Assembly: GCA_040768445.1 (NCBI GenBank)
Contig: JAXGMV010000001.1
Coordinates: 2,914,001 to 2,978,000, forward strand
Source of the DNA: JAXGMV01 sp040768445
Lineage (GTDB): Bacteria; Chloroflexota; Anaerolineae; Anaerolineales; Anaerolineaceae
Reading direction: 5' to 3'
DNA: 64,000 nucleotides
In this document: piece by piece, positions 27,012 to 34,736 of the stretch
Position numbering within the stretch: position 1 is the first letter of the stretch
Layout of the letters: the number at the start of each line of letters is the position of its first letter
Position numbers and translations under genes: made by a program
Notes under the pieces: model-generated
Told to the model about the DNA's origin: nothing
Databases searched by the model: none
What the model saw: only the letters and a program-made list of their open reading frames with translations

Positions 27012-29081
27012 TCAGGATTGGGGTACTTCCTCATCAAGCGCTTTCAACTCAAAATAGGCTTCAAGGGTTTTTCTAACAATTGGTCCTGCTACACTGGCAC
27101 CTTCACCGCCGTTGTAGACAAAACCAACCACAACAATCTCGGGGTCATCAAACGGTGCATAACCCACATACCAGGAATGTGTAGGCCAGCTGCCTGGCTG
27201 GCACAAGTTTTTAGATTGTGCAACATCATCACAATATTCTGCCGTGCCGGTCTTGCCGGCTGATGGTATCTCAAACCCGGCAAATGTATTTTCACCTGTG
27301 CCGCCTGGCTCAACTACCATTCTCATACCTCGTTTAGCCAGTTCAATAACATATGGAGCCACCGTTTTCTTCTCTCCGGTAGCAAACAGGTTCTCATCAT
27401 AGATCTCAATCAAAGGATCCTGTGTGATATCTGCAGTCATATCAGGTTCAAACGGTTTAATCACATTGCCTTCAGAATCCCGTACTTCGTAAATCAGGGT
27501 GGGGCGCATGCGCTTGCCATCATTGGCCAGTGTCGCGAAGGAAACCAGCACCTGCAATGGTGTTGCAAGAACATAACCCTGACCCATCGAGGCAATATAA
27601 GTATCACCAGTTGCCCAGTTCTCACTCAGATTAACTCGCTTCCAGTCTGGATCAGGCACAAGACCAGATGCTTCACCCGGCAGTTCAATGCCAGTTATTT
27701 CGCCATAACCCAAAGCCCTGGCATACTGAGCCATCTTCCATACACCGAGACCCTCTTTCACCTCATTTAAATAACCACCGCTGACTTTGTAGAAATAGAC
27801 ATCACATGACAGGGCAATCGCGTGCAAATAATCTACCATGCCATGCCCATTGTCGTCATAGCAGACATAATCCTGAGGGATGCCCGGGTCATTTGGAGTA
27901 AATTTCTGTAGAACCGTGATCTTGCCCAGATCTTCAACCAGGTATTCAGGCGTCACAACGCCCTCATTGATGAAGCCAACCGCCGGTGCCATTTTATATA
28001 CTGAACCTGGTGGTAACTCAGCAGAGATGGCGTGGTTGAACAACGGCCGGTTTGGGTCGCTTGTCAACTGCTCGTAATAATAAGCTGGTATAAACCGGGC
28101 CATACGGTTGTTTTCATAGGTCGGTTGCGAGACCATCGCCAGGACTTCACCTGTTTTAGGGTTCATGGCAATTACCACACCGTTTGTCATCCGTGTTTCA
28201 TTCAGATACGCATTCCAACCGTTCATTTCACCAATCAACGCCTGTTTGGCTGCCATCTGCAGCCTGGTATCAATCGTTAAAACAACATTATTGCCCGCTT
28301 GTGTCGGAATGGGCGGCTGAAGATCCCTGAGTACCTGCCCTGCACTATCCACTTCAACAACCCGTTTGCCATTAGTGCCGCCCAAATCTTCCTGCATGGT
28401 GTATTCAATGCCAGCATATCCGACCTTGTCACGGTTGGGAACCAATCCCTCTTCGATGTAAGCTTCTTCCAGGGCTGCTGGTATTGGACCGAGAAAACCG
28501 ATAATCTCAGAAGTGTACCATCCTGTCACATAATCTCTGACCGGTTCAATTTCTATGCTAACACCAGGCCAATCTTTTTCTTTTTCTTTCACAATCATGG
28601 CAATATCGTTATTAACATCACAAGCAATCCTGACCGGGTCATACGGCGCATTGGTGTCGCCAATATATACTATTTGTGTAATGCCAATATCCGTCTCACA
28701 GGGTTTGAACAAACGAGCCGTCTCATCGTCTGTTTCACCTTTATTTACCGGCACACTGATTAACTGAGACAATTCACGGTAAACCTGCTGTATAGCGCCT
28801 TCGTCTGCCGGCAAATAAGCCGGCGTAATAACAACATGATAAGAGGGGATATTCTTCGCGAGGACATAACCGTTCCTGTCAAGGATGGTTCCGCGCTGTG
28901 TTTGGATGCTGATCTCCTCTGTACGGTTATCTTCTGAAGCGACGAGGTAATCTTCTGGGTTTAGCACTTGCAGTGAAAACAGCCGAAAGATATAAAAGAT
29001 CATCACAAGAACTATTGCCGCATAGATAATGCCTATACGCCACCATTCAAACCTTCCGTCTTTTTTAGAAAAGATGGTCAT
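27012..29081 (-). CDS. mrdA: Penicillin-binding protein 2, elongasome transpeptidase
   Basis: A class B PBP that crosslinks side-wall peptidoglycan with RodA. The 689 residues comprise a short cytoplasmic start, one transmembrane anchor (about 14-35), a dimerisation/pedestal domain (QRGTILDRNGYVLAKN) and the transpeptidase domain. The active-site SxxK is PPGSVYKMAP, the SxN-like motif ALSCDVYFY, and the KTG motif GKTGTAEYC. The start overlaps the mreD stop in an ATGA arrangement, which implies translational coupling. Several Cys in the transpeptidase domain (around DYVCYDD and SKNLCQPG) are unusual for the family. Confidence 0.96.
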   Translation of the reverse strand: MTIFSKKDGRFEWWRIGIIYAAIVLVMIFYIFRLFSLQVLNPEDYLVASEDNRTEEISIQTQRGTILDRNGYVLAKNIPSYHVVITPAYLPADEGAIQQVYRELSQLISVPVNKGETDDETARLFKPCETDIGITQIVYIGDTNAPYDPVRIACDVNNDIAMIVKEKEKDWPGVSIEIEPVRDYVTGWYTSEIIGFLGPIPAALEEAYIEEGLVPNRDKVGYAGIEYTMQEDLGGTNGKRVVEVDSAGQVLRDLQPPIPTQAGNNVVLTIDTRLQMAAKQALIGEMNGWNAYLNETRMTNGVVIAMNPKTGEVLAMVSQPTYENNRMARFIPAYYYEQLTSDPNRPLFNHAISAELPPGSVYKMAPAVGFINEGVVTPEYLVEDLGKITVLQKFTPNDPGIPQDYVCYDDNGHGMVDYLHAIALSCDVYFYKVSGGYLNEVKEGLGVWKMAQYARALGYGEITGIELPGEASGLVPDPDWKRVNLSENWATGDTYIASMGQGYVLATPLQVLVSFATLANDGKRMRPTLIYEVRDSEGNVIKPFEPDMTADITQDPLIEIYDENLFATGEKKTVAPYVIELAKRGMRMVVEPGGTGENTFAGFEIPSAGKTGTAEYCDDVAQSKNLCQPGSWPTHSWYVGYAPFDDPEIVVVGFVYNGGEGASVAGPIVRKTLEAYFELKALDEEVPQS

Positions 29082-29587
29082 ACCATCTCCTCTGACGGTG
29101 CCAGGAACTGGCCAAAATCCGTCACAAGCAAATAAACTGGCAGGCTCAACATGAGATTTAGAATTGTTGCTGGCAAAATGACACTGTTCATCGTAAGTTC
29201 CCAGGGTAGATTATACCCGTTGAACTGCAGCACCAGCAGTGTAAGAATGGCACTCAACAAAGAACCGACCAATGTGGTGGTTAGCATCGCCAGGATGGGC
29301 ATTTGCCAGATTCGACTGCGAATCAGCCTGGCGAAGAGGGTGATGAACAGATAGGTCACAAGAGGAATGAATAGCGGCACTGCTGAAACCAGGCTGATGA
29401 TCAGCCCGCCCACAATCGCGGGAAACCATACAGGAAGTCCTTTTTCTTGAAGCGCCCAGGCAGTAATAAACACAAGGAAAATATCCGCATGTCCATTAAT
29501 TAGTTTGATAGTTGGCATGACAATTAATTGGATATATGCCAGCAGGATTAATAGCGGTAACAAAAGTAAATAGGAAAACCGCTTCAT
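29078..29587 (-). CDS. mreD: Rod-shape-determining membrane protein MreD
   Basis: A 169-residue protein, nearly all hydrophobic, with about five membrane helices. Sequence similarity in MreD is weak. The assignment rests on its position between mreC and mrdA, the size, and the N-terminal LLLPLLILLAYIQLIVMPTI pattern. It links MreC to the cytoplasmic elongation machinery. It overlaps mrdA by 4 bases and begins 6 bases after mreC. Confidence 0.85.
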   Translation of the reverse strand: MKRFSYLLLLPLLILLAYIQLIVMPTIKLINGHADIFLVFITAWALQEKGLPVWFPAIVGGLIISLVSAVPLFIPLVTYLFITLFARLIRSRIWQMPILAMLTTTLVGSLLSAILTLLVLQFNGYNLPWELTMNSVILPATILNLMLSLPVYLLVTDFGQFLAPSEEMV

Positions 29588-29593
29588 GATTTG

Positions 29594-30430
29594 TCAGTCT
29601 GTTTCCAAAGGGCCAATATCCACAGGTTTAAAGTTAGTAATAACCAGCACAGCCTGGAGATTGTTAAAATCTACTGCTGTCTGAACAGAAGTTGATTGGA
29701 ACAGATCTGTCTCCAGTTTTTTTATGGCGGTTACCTGCCCGATGACAATATCTGATGGGTAATTGCCACCCAAGCCTGATGTCAGAATTATATCGCCATC
29801 CACCAGGATGATATCCTGGGAGATCATTTCAACGGTTACATCACCGGTCACTGAACCTGTCAGTACACCCTCAGCTTCTGATTCTTTGAGCACTACGTTG
29901 ATGACTGCGCTGGCGTCTGTGATTAACTGAACACGGGCTGCGTTAGAAATCACCGCGTCAACACGCCCAACCAGGCCTTGTTCAGTAACAATCGGCATGC
30001 CCCTGCGCAGCCCCACATCTGAACCTTTATCGATAATGATGTACTGTAAAAATGGGCTTGGGTCTCTGCCGATAACTGCCGCAGCAATATACAGATTTTC
30101 AGGCTTTCCACGGGCAAAATCAAGCAGTGAATAAAGCACTTCAGCCTCTCTAAGCTGCTGTTCCAGCTGGATGATCTGTGTTTGCAGCCTCGAATTCTCA
30201 TTTTCAAGAATGGCATTTTGCTGTCTGAGGGTGGCAACATCCCTGGGTATGGTGATAATTTCGTAAATTGCCAGGTAACGGTTTGAAAACCAACGTTGAA
30301 CTGAGATAAATGGATTGAGTGCAGAACTGAAAACCGTGTTTAGATAGCCGCTAAGCGCCAGCATCATAATGCCGGCAACTATCAGAACAATTACAAAAAG
30401 TGTGAGGTATCTGGGAAAAGATACTTTCAT
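29594..30430 (-). CDS. mreC: Rod-shape-determining protein MreC
   Basis: A 278-residue bitopic protein with an N-terminal membrane helix (about 9-30), a coiled coil (about 65-95, RQQNAILENENSRLQTQIIQ) and the MreC beta-barrel domain starting at YIAAAVIGRDPSPFLQYIIIDKG. The motifs RRGMPIVTEQGLVGRV and DIILTSGLGGNYPSDIVIGQV are typical. It scaffolds PBP2 and RodA outside the membrane. It lies 26 bases after mreB. Confidence 0.96.
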   Translation of the reverse strand: MKVSFPRYLTLFVIVLIVAGIMMLALSGYLNTVFSSALNPFISVQRWFSNRYLAIYEIITIPRDVATLRQQNAILENENSRLQTQIIQLEQQLREAEVLYSLLDFARGKPENLYIAAAVIGRDPSPFLQYIIIDKGSDVGLRRGMPIVTEQGLVGRVDAVISNAARVQLITDASAVINVVLKESEAEGVLTGSVTGDVTVEMISQDIILVDGDIILTSGLGGNYPSDIVIGQVTAIKKLETDLFQSTSVQTAVDFNNLQAVLVITNFKPVDIGPLETD

Positions 30431-30456
30431 GGGACAAGTATAACAAAGAAGTGAAG

Positions 30457-31518
30457 CTATTTAGCGCTTGACCGTTCAAGCCCTACAAGGAACATCTGAT
30501 AATACTCGAGATTATCAAATATCATGGCTGCGCCGCGGGCAACGCTGGTCAGCGGGTCATCAGCAACCCACACCCTGAGTTTCAGCTCATCTTCCAGCCG
30601 GTCAGCCAGTCCTTGCAGCATCGAGCCACCACCAGAGAGACAGATGCCTGTATCAATCAGATCAGCAATAATTTCAGGAGGGGCTTCATCCAGGGCATCC
30701 CGTACTGTATCCACAATCACCTGTACCGAACCAGCCAGTGCTTCGCGTATTTCAACTGATGAAATCTCCATCCCTTCAGGCAAGCCTGTGACAAGATTTC
30801 TGCCGCGCACAATAATCGTTTTTTCGGTCTGAAGTGGATAAGCTGAACCAATGGCGATCTTTGTTTTTTCTGCCATTCTTTCGCCAATCAACAGGTTGTA
30901 CTTATTGCGAATATAAGTGATGACATCCTGGTCCAGTTCATCACCAGCCACGCGTAAAGAACGAGAGATTACAATGCCGCCCATTGATAGGATGGCCACT
31001 TCAGTCGTGCCGCCGCCGATATCAACAATCATACTGCCGCGCACTTCAGAGACTGGCATCCCGGCACCCAGTGCGGCCGCGCGCGGCTCTTCAATCAGGT
31101 AGGTTTCCCGTGCACCGGCTGACATGGCGGCATCATAGACCGCGCGTTTTTCAACCTCGGTTGCGCCTGAAGGGATACCGACTACAACTCGCGGCTTCGG
31201 CATGGGTACAATAGACTGCTGATGTGCCGCTCCTATGAAGTACTGCAGCATCGCCTGGGTGATTTCAAATTCAGAGATCACGCCATCACGCAGGGGTCTC
31301 ACCGCCACCACATTTGCCGGTGTTCTCCCGACCATTTCCTTTGCCTGTGCGCCGATCGCCAGCGGTCGGCGGGTTTTCTTGTCAATGGCCACCCAGGATG
31401 GTTCATTAATAACAATACCCTTTCCCCTTACATTTACCAGGGTATTGGCAGTACCCAGGTCAATTGCAATGTCAAGGGAAAAGAGCCCCAGTAACCAGTC
31501 CAGTGGATTGAAAGCCAA
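30457..31518 (-). CDS. mreB: Rod-shape-determining protein MreB (bacterial actin)
   Basis: An actin-like ATPase filament that orients wall synthesis. The start is TTG 31518 with AGGAG six bases upstream. The 353-residue protein shows the phosphate-1 loop DIAIDLGTANTLVNV, phosphate-2 MIVDIGGGTTEVAI, the adenosine motif CLSGGGSMLQGLADRLE and the conserved AQAKEMVGRTP. It heads the nine-gene minus-strand run mreB-mreC-mreD-mrdA-minC-minD-minE-rodA-gltX. Confidence 0.98.
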   Translation of the reverse strand: MAFNPLDWLLGLFSLDIAIDLGTANTLVNVRGKGIVINEPSWVAIDKKTRRPLAIGAQAKEMVGRTPANVVAVRPLRDGVISEFEITQAMLQYFIGAAHQQSIVPMPKPRVVVGIPSGATEVEKRAVYDAAMSAGARETYLIEEPRAAALGAGMPVSEVRGSMIVDIGGGTTEVAILSMGGIVISRSLRVAGDELDQDVITYIRNKYNLLIGERMAEKTKIAIGSAYPLQTEKTIIVRGRNLVTGLPEGMEISSVEIREALAGSVQVIVDTVRDALDEAPPEIIADLIDTGICLSGGGSMLQGLADRLEDELKLRVWVADDPLTSVARGAAMIFDNLEYYQMFLVGLERSSAK

Positions 31519-31767
31519 TATGTTCTCCTAAATTACTTACAGCATAAGTTGTGCCGTGTAAGGCACAATCTTGAGGATGAATTATACTATAGCCTGCCTG
31601 ATTAGCACGCTAATCAAATATTGGGCAGGTTTTACCCGGTCATAACTTACTCAATTGCGTCAATAAATTTTAATAATATCGTAACAATATCGATTATATA
31701 ACAATAGTTATCAGATAATCTAAAAATTTACAAGCAAGCGGGGTACAATGCCGGCACAGCCTTTTTC
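31519..31767 (-). promoter_or_regulatory. Upstream region of the mre operon with palindrome and leader hairpin
   Basis: About 250 bases with no gene. On the minus strand TATAAT lies at 31586-31581. A perfect 8-base inverted repeat, TGATTAGC-AC-GCTAATCA (31599-31616), covers the matching -35 position and could be an operator. Between promoter and start codon, TTGTGCC-GTGTAA-GGCACAA (31549-31568) forms a hairpin in the mreB leader. The part from about 31640 is AT-rich without visible structure. Confidence 0.45.
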
Positions 31768-31796
31768 TTGACAGGCAATAGTGACCGGCATATAAT
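31768..31796 (+). promoter_or_regulatory. Consensus sigma-70 promoter of tRNA-Gly
   Basis: A perfect TTGACA at 31768-31773 and a perfect TATAAT at 31791-31796 are 17 bases apart, 10 bases before the tRNA. This is the best consensus promoter in the window. Confidence 0.92.
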
Positions 31797-31806
31797 CATG
31801 TGACCT

Positions 31807-31878
31807 GCGGGTGTAGTTCAGTGGTAGAACGCTTGCTTCCCAAGCAAGATATCGTGGGTTCGAGTCCCATCACCCGCT
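31807..31878 (+). tRNA. tRNA-Gly (anticodon CCC)
   Basis: The acceptor GCGGGTG/CACCCGC pairs fully, with discriminator T and no encoded CCA. The anticodon stem CTTGC/GCAAG encloses TTCCCAA, giving CCC. The overall layout matches the E. coli glyU type. The T arm is GTGGG-TTCGAGT-CCCAT with one G-T pair. Confidence 0.95.
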
Positions 31879-31889
31879 CTATGTGACAG

Positions 31890-31918
31890 ACGTCGGAAGT
31901 CACTTCCGGCGTTTTGTT
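31890..31918 (+). terminator. Terminator of tRNA-Gly
   Basis: ACGTCGGAAGT (31890-31900) pairs with ACTTCCGGCGT (31902-31912) around a single C, with one T-G pair. TTTGTTT follows. A one-base loop is sterically tight, so the real loop will open a few pairs. Confidence 0.75.
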
Positions 31919-32006
31919 TACACTATCCCTCTTGAATTTAGCCTAAAACGATCTATATTGAAGTCAATAATCCCAAACTGCTTAGTTGACTGTAAACGAA
32001 TGATAA

Positions 32007-32477
32007 CTTATTTCCGTTCTTGTGCATTCATTGGGAACTGCGATACCTGCCGGTACCAATACTGATGGAGAATTAGACGGTGATGGTCATCCATTCGCTG
32101 GTGATATCGTTGGCTCAACTTGCATACATCCGGAATTTGACACAGACCTATTCTAATTGCATGATGTTGGCGTAATTATTTTGGATACTGCATCATGGAA
32201 AGAAAATTGTTAAAGAAACCGTATGGTAGCCAACCCCAAATTTCTGGATAGCAATGCACCCGGTATGACTGGCGATTTCTCAATCCTGTTGTCCAATAAT
32301 ACCAATACCGGGGGTGCCTGCTACGGAGATTCTGGTGGCTTCAATTTTCTTGGTGGTTCAAATATCGTAGCGGGAGTTACTTCCTTCGGAATGAATGTCC
32401 ACTGCGCCGGCACCGGCGGCGTCTTCCGCATGGACAGAGTGGATGTGCTTGAGTTTGTGAATCCTTTTATGGAGTAA
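32007..32477 (+). pseudogene. Decayed trypsin-like serine protease
   Basis: One reading frame from 32007 carries trypsin-like features but is broken by TAA at 32154 and TAA at 32211. Before the first stop it reads a Gly/Asp-rich region (NTDGELDGDGHPFAG) and GSTCIHPEF. Between the stops comes LHDVGVIILDTA with the catalytic-Asp environment. After them comes GACYGDSGG with the catalytic Ser, then VAGVTSFG. The N-terminal part with the catalytic His and any signal peptide is missing, and no homologous stretch is visible upstream to 31920. An ATG at 32223 could still make an 84-residue fragment, which would be inactive. Confidence 0.8.
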
Positions 32478-32496
32478 CTGGTGATTAATTAGGGAA

Positions 32497-32533
32497 AATC
32501 TGGCTGGTCTCACAATTGAGCACCCGCCAGATT
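32497..32533 (+). terminator. Hairpin after the protease pseudogene
   Basis: AATCTGGC (32497-32504) and GCCAGATT (32526-32533) pair, and the interior GG...CC and CTCA...TGAG segments can extend the stem. GATTTTCTATTT follows. It is probably the relic terminator of the protease gene. The gap from there to 32698 shows nothing else. Confidence 0.5.
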
Positions 32534-32698
32534 GATTTTCTATTTAATTCGTACTAATCCTAAAGATTCATTGATATTAAGGGCTCAATATTTTTGATCA
32601 GTGTTAACAGGAATATTACCAATCATCCCAGGAATTTTCTCCAGATGATCTTCAGCCGAATTGACTTGCCTCTTGATGGAGTTGTCTGACTGGTTCTA

Positions 32699-32911
32699 CT
32701 ACAGGTTTGCTTCTTCGGGCAGTTGGACACGGATTGGAGTAAGCTCCTCACCCTGGCGGCGTCCGATGATTAATTCCTCTCGTACAATCGGGATTTCTCT
32801 CGGTGCTTCGATGCCCAGTTTAATTTTGTCTCTATCAATAGCCAGCACACTGATAACAATATCTTCACCAATAATTAAACTTTCATTTAACTTGCGACTT
32901 AATACCAACAA
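32699..32911 (-). CDS. csrA: Carbon storage regulator CsrA (RNA-binding translational regulator)
   Basis: CsrA dimers bind GGA motifs in mRNA leaders and repress or stabilise messages. The start is TTG 32911, giving MLVLSRKLNESLIIGEDIVI; GGGG lies about six bases upstream, and longer versions with a Cys-rich N-terminus do not fit the family. The key RNA-contact residues Leu4 and Arg44 (IVREEL) fall at the canonical positions. The protein is 70 residues, with an extended C-terminus. Unlike most Gram-positive csrA genes it is not beside fliW or other flagellar genes here. Confidence 0.93.
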   Translation of the reverse strand: MLVLSRKLNESLIIGEDIVISVLAIDRDKIKLGIEAPREIPIVREELIIGRRQGEELTPIRVQLPEEANL

Positions 32912-33185
32912 AGCTACCCCGCTTTCATTTTCATAACAATAATTGTTTTTGCAGTTGCATCCATACAAACTGCGAATTTTTATAATGATTATTGTTTAGG
33001 AATAATCCCGTATAAATATATTAACTCGATTTATCCACTTTGTCCAGTTTATTTTGCGAAAAATGCGAAATACTACTATGTAGTTGTATGAAAATCCAAT
33101 ATCTATCAATTATTATGGTTTAGTGTATTACTGACTCAATTGCGATTTTCTAAATGTTGAGTGGGAGAGTATATCAGCACGGGGA

Positions 33186-33512
33186 TTATTCTACGCCAAC
33201 TGTATAGCCATAACCTGCGATCGTCCGGATGAACCGTGGTTTAGTTGGGTCAAGCTCAATTTTCTGACGTAATTTTTTGATGTGCATCCTCACCAGCGCG
33301 TGACTGCCGGTGTTCTGCGGGTAGCCCCAGACTTCTTCCAACAGCCTGCCGGGTGACAGGATTTCATCGTGATGGCTCATCAGGAAACTGAGCAATTGGA
33401 ACTGCACTGGCGACAAGCGAAATTTTCCCCTGTCTGGCGTGCTGATCTCGTAGGTGCGCGGGTTCAGGACATACTCATTAACAATGATTGACTCTAATTG
33501 AGTGTTTTCCAT
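33186..33512 (-). CDS. Stand-alone OmpR/PhoB-type winged-helix DNA-binding protein
   Basis: A 108-residue protein consisting only of the Trans_reg_C domain of OmpR/PhoB response regulators. Visible are the leading beta strands (FRLSPVQFQLLSFLMSH), the recognition region around LLEEVWGYPQNTGSHALVRMHIKKLRQKIE and the C-terminal wing FIRTIAGYGYTV. The receiver domain is absent, and no open frame for it lies upstream. It may act constitutively or be controlled by abundance. A tandem 10-base repeat lies about 80 bases upstream of its start. csrA lies downstream on the same strand after 274 bases, in which I see no other gene. Confidence 0.88.
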   Translation of the reverse strand: MENTQLESIIVNEYVLNPRTYEISTPDRGKFRLSPVQFQLLSFLMSHHDEILSPGRLLEEVWGYPQNTGSHALVRMHIKKLRQKIELDPTKPRFIRTIAGYGYTVGVE

Positions 33513-33579
33513 AGCTTTGCTTTCAAAAATACCTGCAATAAATAGAGCAGGTCACTGAATTTCACCATGATCTTAACAC

Positions 33580-33611
33580 TTTCAGGGTGCCATTTTCAGT
33601 TATTTTCAGTT
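33580..33611. repeat. Tandem 10-bp repeat, candidate operator
   Basis: ATTTTCAGTT occurs twice back to back at 33592-33601 and 33602-33611, and a third TTTCAG is at 33580-33585. OmpR-family winged helices bind head-to-tail half-sites spaced by 10-11 bases. The repeat lies between the winged-helix gene and the divergent recombinase gene, so it could serve either. Confidence 0.5.
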
Positions 33612-33707
33612 ATTATAGTATAAACTTTGAAGCATCTTTTCTGATATGATGATATCTGAAGCGTTACGGACCGATGATAATTTTAATAAATGACAGGTTC
33701 AACAATT

Positions 33708-34718
33708 ATGGATAATTTCATCCGCGAGCCTTTGACCATTGAAAAGGCTGTTGAAGCATATATCAATTCAATCGAACTCTCCCGCAGCAAGAATACTGCC
33801 AGGACATACCGAAATGGGATGAACCTGTTCCTATTCACCCTGCAGAAAGCAGGTTTGGATCCGGAGACTGACACTACTTTCAGGCTGGACGAGAACCTGA
33901 TTACAGGCTTTGCTGATTTTTTAAAACGCTTCTCTCCTGCCACCGAGCGTCTCTACCTGACCGCTGCTGCACTGTTCTATGAATACCTGTCAGCCGAAAA
34001 CCTCAAGGATGTCAATTTGGCCCGTATCCGCTTGCTGATACGCCAGCGCGCCCGGCGACCCGGTCAACGACTGCCGCAGTTCCCGAATGATGCCATCGAA
34101 ATAATTCTTGATCAAATAGATTCCCTGCGGAATGAACCGTCAGAGGATCAAAATGAGCGGCTGAGACATTTGCGTGACCGCGCCTTTCTAATCACACTGG
34201 CTGAAACAGGTTTACGCGTCCACGAAGCCTGTGCTCTGCGCAGGGGTGATATCAATTGGAATGAAGGGCAGGCTGTTATCATTGGCAAGGGTAACAAACA
34301 GGCAGTCATCCGCTTTTCCACGCGCGCCTTAACTGCCATGACCGATTACTTGAATGCTCGCGCCAAGCTGGATGGCGGAAGCGGCAAGCCGCTTCGATCA
34401 CTGCCGCTCTTTGCACGGCATGACAAGGGCGCAGGCAAAAAAATCAAACCCATCACAACTGCGACTGGTCGACATATCGTGCATGTGAATGTCCAGAAAT
34501 ACCTGGGTGACGAAGCCGTTGGCACCATCACACCGCACTCTTTCAGACACTTTTTTGTCACCAAGGTGCTGCGTGCTTCAGGCAATCTGAAGCTTGCGCA
34601 GGAGCTTGCCAGGCACCAAAATATTGCCGTGACCACACGCTATGCGCATCTCTCTGATGACGAGTTGGACAAGGGCTACTATCATGTTTTTGAAAAACAA
34701 AGTCCCGCAAAGGATTGA
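33708..34718 (+). CDS. Tyrosine recombinase, XerC/XerD-like
   Basis: A site-specific recombinase of the lambda-integrase family. Positions are counted from ATG 33708 (MDNFIREPLTIEKAVEAYI). It has an N-terminal SAM-like core-binding domain (about 10-105) and a catalytic domain with Arg170 (ETGLRVHEA), a beta-hairpin Lys (GKGNKQ), His277 and Arg280 (HSFRHFF), His303 (ARHQN) and the nucleophile Tyr312 (TTRYAHL). At 336 residues it is a little longer than typical Xer proteins, owing to a linker and an insert before the HxxR box. It may be a chromosome-dimer or an integron-like recombinase; no att sites were found. Confidence 0.9.
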   Translation: MDNFIREPLTIEKAVEAYINSIELSRSKNTARTYRNGMNLFLFTLQKAGLDPETDTTFRLDENLITGFADFLKRFSPATERLYLTAAALFYEYLSAENLKDVNLARIRLLIRQRARRPGQRLPQFPNDAIEIILDQIDSLRNEPSEDQNERLRHLRDRAFLITLAETGLRVHEACALRRGDINWNEGQAVIIGKGNKQAVIRFSTRALTAMTDYLNARAKLDGGSGKPLRSLPLFARHDKGAGKKIKPITTATGRHIVHVNVQKYLGDEAVGTITPHSFRHFFVTKVLRASGNLKLAQELARHQNIAVTTRYAHLSDDELDKGYYHVFEKQSPAKD

Positions 34719-34736
34719 GGATAAAAACCACTAAAG

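Noticed and set aside
31871..32527. Direct repeat of the tRNA-Gly 3' end as an island attachment site
   Set aside because: Only CACCCGC (seven bases) recurs at 32521, too short to be an att site. The nearby recombinase and pseudogene are not enough.
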